From: Candidatus Limnocylindria bacterium
Lineage (GTDB): Bacteria > Chloroflexota > Limnocylindria > QHBO01
Direction: 5' to 3'
Length of the DNA stretch: 11,145 nucleotides
Assembly (NCBI GenBank): GCA_030146365.1
Contig: JASLBU010000202.1
Coordinates: 1-11,145, forward strand
The notes below the pieces were generated by a model, which was given only the letters and a program-made list of their open reading frames with translations, did not search any database and was not told where the DNA came from. A program made the position numbers and the translations under genes. Positions 1-5,484 of the stretch are shown here, in pieces (within the stretch, counting starts at the first letter, position 1; every line of letters starts with the position of its first letter).

Positions 1-607
1 CTGCCCCGCCCTCGTCGCGGAACCCGATTCCGATGCCCGGGTTCTGAGCGTCGGTGCCATCGGGAGCGAAGAGGTGCGCGGAGCCGCGCACGGCGTCTCC
101 CCGTGCGACCGCCCAGTCGCCGAAGAGTGCGCGGCGCGCGCGGCCCGTATCCAGCGCATCGGCGAGGTCCGCGGCGTCGACCGCGTCGGATTCCATGGCG
201 ACGTCCAGGATCACGTGCCGCAGGCTGATGCAGCGGCTCTCGGCCCAGAACGCGCGACGCAGTCCACGATCGAGCGCCTCGCCGGCGGCCAGCGACTGGA
301 GCTTCGCCGCTTGCACGGCCTCCATCGGCGGCAGCATCGTCGACGGCCAGGCGTGATCCGGCGCGTCCCAGTCCTGCCACCCGGCCCGCGGCGCGAGCGT
401 CTCGGCCACCGGCCACTCGGCCTCGAGCCGGGGGCGTGGGGTCGGCTCGGAGTTGAACAGCTCCAGCGGGAACGCATGGTGGTCGAACCGCACGCGCTCC
501 TCCATGCCGAGGCGCCGGCGGGCATCCCACAGCCGCCACACGACCGCATGCGACCACGGGCAGCCGAGGTCCGACCAGATCTGGAGCGTGCCGGGAGCGA
601 CGTTCAT
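1..607 (-). CDS. DsbA/FrnE-like thioredoxin-fold protein, partial (3' end off the left edge)
   Basis: The ATG at 607 opens a frame that is still open at base 1, giving 202 visible residues. An in-frame TGA lies 15 nt upstream, so no earlier start is possible. The N-terminus has a beta strand followed by CPWS (Cys16-Ser19), the place of the CxxC redox motif in DsbA-fold proteins. A long alpha-helical insertion follows, then a region near residues 170-191 (RGSAHLF...DGTD..NPGI) that resembles the strand returning to the thioredoxin core in DSBA/2-hydroxychromene-2-carboxylate isomerase-type proteins (PF01323-like). The second active-site Cys is Ser, and the usual cis-Pro of this loop (GSPH) appears as Ala177. 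Simple disulfide-oxidase activity is therefore doubtful, and a glutathione-S-transferase/isomerase-like or other thiol role is possible. No signal peptide is visible, so it is probably cytoplasmic. It starts 30 nt after deoC ends. The family call is by motif only. Confidence 0.72.
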   Translation of the reverse strand, partial: MNVAPGTLQIWSDLGCPWSHAVVWRLWDARRRLGMEERVRFDHHAFPLELFNSEPTPRPRLEAEWPVAETLAPRAGWQDWDAPDHAWPSTMLPPMEAVQAAKLQSLAAGEALDRGLRRAFWAESRCISLRHVILDVAMESDAVDAADLADALDTGRARRALFGDWAVARGDAVRGSAHLFAPDGTDAQNPGIGIGFRDEGGA

Positions 608-637
608 CGCTCGATCGTATCAGCGCCGCCGCGCGGG

Positions 638-1600
638 TCAGTCCAGGGTGAAGTAGTCGCCCCCGCTGTATCGGCCCGTGCGCTCCTTGCGGATCTGCAT
701 CAGCACGTCATTGAGCAGGCTCGACGCACCGAATCTGAACAGGTCGGGCGTCATCCACTGCGGCCCCAGCGTCTCGTACAGGACTACCAGGTAAGCGATC
801 GCCTCCTTCGCGGTACGGATCCCGCCCGCCGGCTTCATGCCGACGACCCGGCCGGTTTGCACGTGGAAGTCCCGGATCGCCTCGAGCATGACCAGCGTGA
901 CCGGAAGCGTGGCGGCCGGCTGCACCTTGCCAGTCGAGGTCTTGATGAAGTCCGCGCCCGCGGCCATGGCCAGCACGGATGCGCGCCGCGCGTTGTCGTA
1001 CGTCTCCAGCTCGCCGGTCTCCAGGATCACCTTGAGATGCGCGTCCCCGCAGGCCTCCTTGACGGCGGTGATCTCGTCGTACACCGACGCGTAGTCGCCG
1101 GCCAGGAACGCGCCGCGGTCGATCACCATGTCGATCTCGTCCGCGCCCATCTCGACCGCGCGCCGCACGTCGTCGAGCTTGACCTCGAGCGGGGCCTGGC
1201 CGGACGGGAAGTACGTCGCCACTGACGCGACCTTCACGCCGGACCCGCGGAGCGCCTCGACGGCGGTAGGGATCATGTTCGGGTACACGCACAGCGCGGC
1301 CACCGAGGGAATCGACGGATCCGTGGGATCCGGTCGGCGCGCCTTGCCGGCCAGCGCTCGCACCTTGCCCGGGGTGTCCTTTCCCTCGAGCGTGGTCAGG
1401 TCCATCATCCGGATGGCCAGGTCGAGCGCCCAGAGCTTGGCGTCCTTCTTGATGCTCCGCTTGGCCAGCGACGCGGCACGCTCCTCGACCCCGACGGCAT
1501 CCACTGGCCACACGCGCCCGAGGAGGGATCCGAGGTGCTGGTGGCGGCCGGAGGTCAGGTCGCGGCGTGCGTCGCGCGGACGGGAAACAGCGGTGCTCAT
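638..1600 (-). CDS. deoC: Deoxyribose-phosphate aldolase, long eukaryotic-type form
   Basis: This enzyme cleaves 2-deoxy-D-ribose 5-phosphate to acetaldehyde and glyceraldehyde 3-phosphate in deoxynucleoside catabolism, in the cytoplasm. From the ATG at 1600 the product is 320 aa, longer than the roughly 250 aa E. coli type and similar to human DERA. DERA-like landmarks are DLTTLEGKDT, ALCVYP, SVATYFPSGQ, EIDMVIDRG (the catalytic Asp region), ETGELET, the Schiff-base lysine in FIKTSTGK (Lys220) and the second active-site lysine in MKPAGGIRT (Lys256). An alternative ATG at 1612 would add four residues, and the frame stays open to 1675. I chose 1600 because the bases covering the 1612 ATG form a -10-like TACAAT, and neither ATG has a clear Shine-Dalgarno sequence. 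It is divergent from the small plus-strand gene at 1735, with no pentose or nucleoside genes beside it. The function call is firm; the start is uncertain. Confidence 0.93.
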   Translation of the reverse strand: MSTAVSRPRDARRDLTSGRHQHLGSLLGRVWPVDAVGVEERAASLAKRSIKKDAKLWALDLAIRMMDLTTLEGKDTPGKVRALAGKARRPDPTDPSIPSVAALCVYPNMIPTAVEALRGSGVKVASVATYFPSGQAPLEVKLDDVRRAVEMGADEIDMVIDRGAFLAGDYASVYDEITAVKEACGDAHLKVILETGELETYDNARRASVLAMAAGADFIKTSTGKVQPAATLPVTLVMLEAIRDFHVQTGRVVGMKPAGGIRTAKEAIAYLVVLYETLGPQWMTPDLFRFGASSLLNDVLMQIRKERTGRYSGGDYFTLD

Positions 1601-1610
1601 CAGGAGCGGC

Positions 1611-1616
1611 ATTGTA
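1611..1616 (-). promoter_or_regulatory. Possible -10 element of deoC (TACAAT)
   Basis: TACAAT differs from TATAAT at one base and ends 10 nt before the deoC ATG at 1600. Transcription would start almost at that ATG, giving a leaderless or nearly leaderless mRNA. No convincing -35 hexamer is present 16-18 nt upstream. This is inference from base composition in otherwise GC-rich DNA. Confidence 0.3.
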
Positions 1617-1694
1617 CGCCGACGAGCCGAAACCACCGATGCGCGCGCCGGCCGGTCGGGTGGCGCGGACGGCATGGGCGTCGCCGACGCTTGC

Positions 1695-1700
1695 TATCCT
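1695..1700 (+). promoter_or_regulatory. Possible extended -10 (TGcTATCCT) for the 1735 gene
   Basis: TATCCT preceded by TGC forms an extended -10-like element 34 nt before the plus-strand ATG at 1735, inside the divergent interval shared with deoC. The 17-nt spaced upstream hexamer (GCATGG) is a poor -35. The element is plausible but unsupported by anything beyond position and sequence. Confidence 0.25.
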
Positions 1701-1734
1701 CCATCGGTGCAGCTCCGCGTTGGCGACCACCGTC

Positions 1735-2106
1735 ATGCCGGCTGAGCCGATCGTCTACTGCCTGACACGAGACCGAGAGCTGGCGGTCGCGCTGGACGAT
1801 CGCCTGTCCGGTGGCGTCGCCTTCTTCTACAACGACGCAGGCCGGCTCCACCAGGCGGTGACCCTCCGTCCACCCGAGCTGGTGGTCGTCGACACCGGCG
1901 CCGTGCGCCCGGAGTACGGGGACGCGGGTCTCGGGCCCGTGTTCGACTTCCTCCGGCGCCGCGCCCCCCAGGCGCGCCTGGCCGTTCGGCCGGCCGCGGG
2001 CGTCGAGCACCTGGTGGCCGCGGAGGCCGGGAGCCGCGTCGACGTGCTGCCGCCCGACCTCGGCGCCTGCGTGGACGAGGTGGCGGCGCTGTGCGGCTGT
2101 CCCTAG
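1735..2106 (+). CDS. Small degenerate receiver-like (CheY-fold) protein
   Basis: This 123-aa product is the only convincing plus-strand gene. The frame is open upstream to 1567, but similarity to a receiver fold begins at the ATG at 1735. The pattern looks like a single response-regulator receiver domain: strand IVYCLT (6-11), a helix with paired acidic residues (DRELAVALDDRL), strand ELVVVDTG (48-55) with Asp53 at the phospho-acceptor position, strand RLAVRP, and a C-terminal stretch VDVLPPDLGACVDEVAAL where receivers end in the Lys-Pro strand and last helix. The conserved switch Thr/Ser and active-site Lys are not evident, and there is no DNA-binding or output domain. It may be a pseudo-receiver that signals by protein contact. 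No clear Shine-Dalgarno precedes the start. Its stop overlaps the stop of the convergent sodX gene. The fold assignment is inference. Confidence 0.6.
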   Translation: MPAEPIVYCLTRDRELAVALDDRLSGGVAFFYNDAGRLHQAVTLRPPELVVVDTGAVRPEYGDAGLGPVFDFLRRRAPQARLAVRPAAGVEHLVAAEAGSRVDVLPPDLGACVDEVAALCGCP

Positions 2107-2516
2107 TCGCTCTCCCCCGGGTCGGCGGACGGCGGGCTGCCGATCGTGCCCGCGCGCTCCGGAGGCCAATAGCGGCCGAGGACGCGCCAGCGGACGGCGC
2201 TCAGCGGCAGGCGACCGAACGCCAGGGAGTCGGTGCTGTGCCGGGGGTCATCGCCCCGAAGCTCGACACCGGCGGCGTCCACCGTGGCGACACGCTTCAC
2301 GAGCTCGCGCGAGACGTCGCGCGGATCGAGGGCCAGCACGACCTCCCCGGGGTGCGGCGGACGCCGGGCGCGCACGGCCACGAGCCGGTCGCCCGGCAGA
2401 AGGGCCGGCGACATCGAGTGGCCTCGCACCTCCACCACGTCGACCGAGCGCCGAAGCAGCAGCCAGCCCGCCAGGCCCGCGAAGAGGGGCCACAGCGGGC
2501 CGCTCATTCGTCGCAC
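2103..2516 (-). CDS. sodX: Nickel-SOD maturation protease, S26 signal-peptidase-like
   Basis: This 137-aa protein is predicted to cut the N-terminal propeptide of the adjacent nickel superoxide dismutase and expose the nickel-binding histidine. It starts with a hydrophobic segment (about residues 7-21, a likely membrane anchor), then VRGHSMSPALLPGD with the nucleophile Ser34 in the S26 SxMxP box. Lys74 in LVKRV is the likely general base, and GDDPRHSTDS (88-97) corresponds to the GDN..S.DSR box E. It is shorter than classical SPase I, as expected for SodX/CbiX-type maturation proteases. The GTG at 2516 is chosen because a GGGGGGAG Shine-Dalgarno lies 6 nt upstream; an ATG at 2507 is the alternative. 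It begins 16 nt after the sodN stop, so the two are surely cotranscribed. The role rests on motifs plus the sodN neighbour. Confidence 0.88.
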   Translation of the reverse strand: MRRMSGPLWPLFAGLAGWLLLRRSVDVVEVRGHSMSPALLPGDRLVAVRARRPPHPGEVVLALDPRDVSRELVKRVATVDAAGVELRGDDPRHSTDSLAFGRLPLSAVRWRVLGRYWPPERAGTIGSPPSADPGESD

Positions 2517-2522
2517 CGGTCG

Positions 2523-2530
2523 CTCCCCCC
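2523..2530 (-). promoter_or_regulatory. Ribosome binding site of sodX (GGGGGGAG)
   Basis: This G-rich Shine-Dalgarno sits just after the sodN stop codon and 6 nt before the GTG at 2516. It is the reason for preferring that GTG over the ATG nine bases further in. Confidence 0.5.
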
Positions 2531-2532
2531 GC

Positions 2533-2964
2533 TCAGGACGGGCGGCCGTTGACCCGCGTCTTCTCGGGGCCGCCGGTCGCCTTCCACATCTCGTCGATCC
2601 GGTCGATCAGCGCCAACAGCTGCCGCGCCGCGTCGGGGTCCACGGTGTGCTTCACCTTCGACGCCTGCTTCGCCGCCTGCCAGAACGTGTCGTGCAGATC
2701 CGGGTACTGCCCGAGGTGCTCCGGCTTGAAGTAGTCGTGCCAAAGAACGTCGAGGTGGTGCTTCGCCACGTCGGCCTGGCGCTCCTTGATGATGATGCAC
2801 CGCTGCCGGAACACCGGGTCGTCGCTGGCCTCGTACTTCTCGATGATGCGAAGGCACGACTCGGCCTCGATGCGAGCCTGCTCGGGATCGTAAATGCCGC
2901 ACGGCACGTCGCAGTGGGCGTCGACGAAGCGCGTGGGTCGGAACAGGGAGCGGAGTTGACGCAT
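2533..2964 (-). CDS. sodN: Nickel-dependent superoxide dismutase precursor
   Basis: NiSOD converts superoxide to oxygen and hydrogen peroxide, usually in the cytoplasm as a homohexamer of four-helix bundles. The 143-aa product has a 16-residue propeptide (MRQLRSLFRPTRFVDA) followed by the nickel hook HCDVPCGIY (His17-Tyr25). In the mature enzyme His1, Cys2 and Cys6 (here His17, Cys18, Cys22) bind nickel and Tyr9 gates the site. Further family signatures are YDPEQARIEAE, IIKERQADVAKHHLDVLW and DYFKPEHL. Cleavage is expected between Ala16 and His17, and the protease gene sodX follows directly. The ATG at 2964 is supported by AAGGAGA just upstream. The frame is open further upstream, but that extension is non-homologous. 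Two additional cysteines (Cys37, Cys56) are present. No Nur-box-like palindrome was seen upstream. Confidence 0.97.
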   Translation of the reverse strand: MRQLRSLFRPTRFVDAHCDVPCGIYDPEQARIEAESCLRIIEKYEASDDPVFRQRCIIIKERQADVAKHHLDVLWHDYFKPEHLGQYPDLHDTFWQAAKQASKVKHTVDPDAARQLLALIDRIDEMWKATGGPEKTRVNGRPS

Positions 2965-2968
2965 GCGG

Positions 2969-2975
2969 TCTCCTT
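2969..2975 (-). promoter_or_regulatory. Ribosome binding site of sodN (AAGGAGA)
   Basis: A near-consensus Shine-Dalgarno, core AGGAG, sits about 5 nt before the ATG at 2964. It fixes the start and excludes the 53-codon upstream extension of the open frame. Confidence 0.75.
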
Positions 2976-3004
2976 CGATGGCTCGAGGATCGGTTGAGCA
3001 CCCC

Positions 3005-3010
3005 ATTCTA
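3005..3010 (-). promoter_or_regulatory. Possible -10 element of sodN-sodX (TAGAAT)
   Basis: TAGAAT (within TTAGAATGGGG) lies about 40 nt before the sodN ATG and would give a 5' leader of about 34 nt. No good -35 is seen at 16-18 nt spacing, where the DNA is GC-rich. The element lies between the sodN start and the hairpin that ends the fab operon, which is the expected place for an independent promoter. Confidence 0.4.
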
Positions 3011-3077
3011 AGGCGTCGCCACGCCCCGCCCGGTGTGAGGGGAAGCGGAGCGGCCCGGCGCCGGGACCCCGGATGCG

Positions 3078-3106
3078 ACGAGACCCGGGACGAACCCGGG
3101 TCTCGT
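3078..3106 (-). terminator. Perfect 12-bp hairpin, probable terminator of the fab operon
   Basis: The arms ACGAGACCCGGG and CCCGGGTCTCGT are exact reverse complements around the 5-nt loop ACGAA. The hairpin lies 47 nt past the fabG stop in the direction of transcription. Neither side has a T-run, so it would be an I-shaped (U-tract-less) terminator or an mRNA 3'-end stabiliser. A neighbouring palindrome, CCCGGCGCCGGG (3054-3065), follows directly. The whole 2965-3153 interval holds only these elements and the sodN promoter region; no gene is seen in it. Confidence 0.6.
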
Positions 3107-3153
3107 GCGGCGGAGGGCGCCATTAGTTCATACGAGCCAGGTGGCGATGAGGA

Positions 3154-3909
3154 TCAACTGCCCATCACGATCCCGCCGTCCACGCCAAGCACCTGGCCGG
3201 TGACGTAGCGGGCCTCGTTCGAGGCCAGGTACACCGCCGCGGCGGCGACGTCCTCCACGCTGCCGATATAGCCGAGCGGAGTCATGCCCTTGAGCGCTTC
3301 GGTCGCCGCCTCCGGAAGGTCGGCGGTGAGGTCGGTGCTGATCAGCCCGGGCGCGATCGCGTTGCAGGTGATGCCACGGCTCGCGAGCTCACGGGCCGTC
3401 GTCTTCGTGAGCCCGATGAGGCCCGCCTTCGCGGCCGCGTAGTTCGCCTGGCCGGCGTTGCCCATGCGGCCGGCCGCGCTGCTCATGTTGATGATGCGGC
3501 CGGATCGCGCCTTGAGCATCGGCCTGGCGATCGCGCGGGTCATCCAGAACGGGCCTGACAGGTTCGTGTCGAGCACCGCGTCCCACTCGTCGGCGTCCAT
3601 CCGCATGATGAGGTTGTCCCGGGTGATGCCGGCGTTGTTCACGAGGATGTCGACCGTGCCGAGGCCATCCAGCGACGCCTTCACGATCGCCTCGCACGCC
3701 TCGCGTCCCGCGCTCGTGTCACCCTGGACGGTCACCGCGCGCCGGCCCATCGACGTGATCTCGCCCGCCACCTCTGCCGCGGCGTCCGCGTTGCCGCGGT
3801 AGTTGATCGCCAGATCGGCACCCTGCCCGGCCAGGGCGAGCGCGATGGCACGGCCCAGGCCGCGGCTTGCGCCGGTCACCAACGCGGTCCTGCCGGTCAG
3901 GTCGAACAT
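3154..3909 (-). CDS. fabG: 3-oxoacyl-[ACP] reductase
   Basis: This enzyme reduces beta-ketoacyl-ACP to (R)-3-hydroxyacyl-ACP with NADPH, the first reduction in each type II fatty acid elongation round. The 251-aa product is a classical short-chain dehydrogenase: nucleotide-binding TGASRGLG (12-19), NNAG (91-94), and catalytic Asn115, Ser144, Tyr157 and Lys161 (YAAAK). The C-terminal VTGQVLGVDGGIVM is typical of FabG. Length is normal for the family. Its ATG overlaps the fabH stop by one base (TGATG), so translation is probably coupled. It is the last gene of the cluster and is followed by the hairpin at 3078-3106. Given the fab context, FabG is much likelier than PhaB or another SDR. Confidence 0.96.
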   Translation of the reverse strand: MFDLTGRTALVTGASRGLGRAIALALAGQGADLAINYRGNADAAAEVAGEITSMGRRAVTVQGDTSAGREACEAIVKASLDGLGTVDILVNNAGITRDNLIMRMDADEWDAVLDTNLSGPFWMTRAIARPMLKARSGRIINMSSAAGRMGNAGQANYAAAKAGLIGLTKTTARELASRGITCNAIAPGLISTDLTADLPEAATEALKGMTPLGYIGSVEDVAAAAVYLASNEARYVTGQVLGVDGGIVMGS

Positions 3910-4979
3910 CAGGACGCCGCCTCGGCCAGCTCACGCTGCGGCTTGCCGAGCCGGGTCTGCTCCCCGGCGGCGAGAAAAGCGCGCTGCGGGTCGGCGGTCC
4001 ACTCGACCACCGCCGCGCCGGCGGTGTAGCCGGCGCCGAAGGCCACCATCAGCAGCTTGTCGCCCGGCTGGATGCGGCCGTCCGCGACCGCCTCGACCAG
4101 GGCCATCGGCACCGAGGCCGCCGACGTGTTGCCGTACTTCGCGATGTTCAGGTACGTCTTGTCCGCCGGGATGCCGACCGCGCCCTGCACGCTCTCGATG
4201 ATCCGCAGGTTTGCCTGGTGGAAGAGGAACTGGTCGACGTCGTCGACCGCCAGGTTCGCGTCGCGGAGCGCGGCGCGGGCAGACTCGGCCAGCTGGCGGG
4301 TCGCGTACCGGTACACGTCCTTGCCGGCCATGTGGACGAAGTGACCACCCTCGGCGACCGTCTTGGGAGTGGTCGGGCAGGCCGAGCCACCGGCCGGGAA
4401 GATGATGCCGTCCCGGCCGCTGCCGTCGCTGTACATGTCGAGGCCCAGCAGGCCGCCCGGCTGGTCGGAGGCGGAGACGATCACGGCGCCGGCGCCGTCT
4501 CCGAAGAGCACGCAGGTGTTGCGGTCCGTGTAGTCGAGGAACCGGCTGAGCAGCTCCACGCCGACCACGAGGACGTTGCGGTACATGCCGCTGCGGATGT
4601 ACGCGGTGGCGGTCGCGAGGGAGAAGACGAACCCCGAGCAGGCGGCCATCAGGTCGAAGCCGGCCGCGCGGGTGGCGCCGAGCTCGTGGGCGACCAGGAC
4701 GGCGGTGGCGGGCATGTAGTAATCCGGCGAGCACGTGCCGAGGATGACGAGGTCCAGGTCCTCGGGGCTCATCCCGGCCACGGCGAGCGCGTCGCGGGCG
4801 GCATTGACGCTGAGCGTCGTCGTCGTCTCCTCGGGCGCCGCGATACGCCGCTCCTTGATGCCGGTCCGGCTCACGATCCACTCGTCGGACGTCTCGACCA
4901 GCTTGGCGAGGTCGTCGTTCGTCATCACGCGCGATGGCGCGTACATCCCCCAGCCGGTGATCAGGGCGTTGGTGGTCAT
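3909..4979 (-). CDS. fabH: Beta-ketoacyl-ACP synthase III
   Basis: FabH starts fatty acid synthesis by condensing an acyl-CoA primer with malonyl-ACP. The 356-aa product carries the Cys-His-Asn triad: Cys114 (AACSGF), His254 (FHQANLRI) and Asn284 (GNTSAAS). It also has the N-terminal SDEWIVSRTGIKERRI, GDGAGA (160-165) and the C-terminal FGAGYTAG. Residues beyond about 330 form a tail of some 25 residues past the usual family end, rich in Ala, Gln and Glu, with no recognisable motif. AAGGAG (4987-4992) stands 7 nt before the ATG at 4979. The gene starts 31 nt after the accB stop and overlaps fabG by one base. Primer preference (acetyl-CoA or branched-chain acyl-CoA) cannot be read from the sequence. 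Confidence 0.96.
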   Translation of the reverse strand: MTTNALITGWGMYAPSRVMTNDDLAKLVETSDEWIVSRTGIKERRIAAPEETTTTLSVNAARDALAVAGMSPEDLDLVILGTCSPDYYMPATAVLVAHELGATRAAGFDLMAACSGFVFSLATATAYIRSGMYRNVLVVGVELLSRFLDYTDRNTCVLFGDGAGAVIVSASDQPGGLLGLDMYSDGSGRDGIIFPAGGSACPTTPKTVAEGGHFVHMAGKDVYRYATRQLAESARAALRDANLAVDDVDQFLFHQANLRIIESVQGAVGIPADKTYLNIAKYGNTSAASVPMALVEAVADGRIQPGDKLLMVAFGAGYTAGAAVVEWTADPQRAFLAAGEQTRLGKPQRELAEAAS

Positions 4980-5010
4980 CGGTGCGCTCCTTGCCGCGGC
5001 CGTCGCGGGA

Positions 5011-5484
5011 TCATCGGGGGTCGACCTCGAGCAGCGGCTGCTTACGCTTCACGAGGGTTCCGTTTTCGACGAGGACGCGCGACACCGTGCCGGTGGCGTC
5101 CGACTTGATCTCGTTGAACAGCTTCATCGCCTCGATCAGCCCGACCACCTGGCCGGCGGTGATCTCGTCCCCCTCGTTCACGTACGGACGGGCCCCGGGC
5201 GAGGGGGCTGGATACCAGACCCCCGTGAGCGGCGCGGAGACGAACCGCATCCCGGGCCGCGGCTCGCCGTACGGGGTCAGCCCGTCCTGAGGTGGCGCCG
5301 TGCCGGCCGCCGGCTCGTTCACGGCCGGGACCACCGCCGGAAGTGGCGCAGGTTCCGCCGCCCGGGGTCGCGCCAGCCGGACGCGAAGGTCACCGGACTC
5401 GAGCTCCAGCTCGCCGAGGCCCGCCTGCTCGAAGGCAGGTGCCAGCAGGTCGACGGCCGCCAGGATCGGATCGCGGTCGGCCAT
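5011..5484 (-). CDS. accB: Biotin carboxyl carrier protein of acetyl-CoA carboxylase (canonical copy)
   Basis: This subunit carries biotin between biotin carboxylase (AccC) and carboxyltransferase (AccA/AccD). The 157-aa product has an N-terminal helical/beta segment (1-40, with LGELELESGDLRVRLARP), an Ala/Pro-rich linker (about 41-75) and a C-terminal biotinyl domain (about 80-157). Thumb-like residues YPAPSPGARPYVNEGDEI precede the biotinylation motif LIEAMKLFNEI, with Lys121 as the biotin acceptor. Length and layout match AccB. The ATG at 5484 overlaps the fabF stop by one base (TGATG); no strong Shine-Dalgarno is seen, consistent with coupling. The frame stays open far upstream through fabF, but that is non-coding read-through. 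A paralogue lacking the lysine is encoded at 9592-10071. Confidence 0.95.
   Translation of the reverse strand: MADRDPILAAVDLLAPAFEQAGLGELELESGDLRVRLARPRAAEPAPLPAVVPAVNEPAAGTAPPQDGLTPYGEPRPGMRFVSAPLTGVWYPAPSPGARPYVNEGDEITAGQVVGLIEAMKLFNEIKSDATGTVSRVLVENGTLVKRKQPLLEVDPR

Noticed and set aside
74..1225. Long plus-strand open frame opposite the DsbA-like gene and deoC
   Set aside because: Arg/Pro/Gly/His-rich translation without domains, antisense to deoC with clear motifs; a GC-driven shadow frame.
2965..3123. 53-codon N-terminal extension of NiSOD
   Set aside because: It would cross the putative -10 and the Shine-Dalgarno of sodN and reads as Arg/Pro/Ser-rich non-homologous sequence.
2965..3153. 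Nur-type nickel-responsive operator before sodN
   Set aside because: I looked for a TTGCaa-N5-ttGCAA-like palindrome and found only GC-rich palindromes and the hairpin.
3867..5108. 413-codon plus-strand open frame over fabH
   Set aside because: Antisense shadow of fabH: low-complexity Arg/Gly/Val/Asp composition and no recognisable motif.
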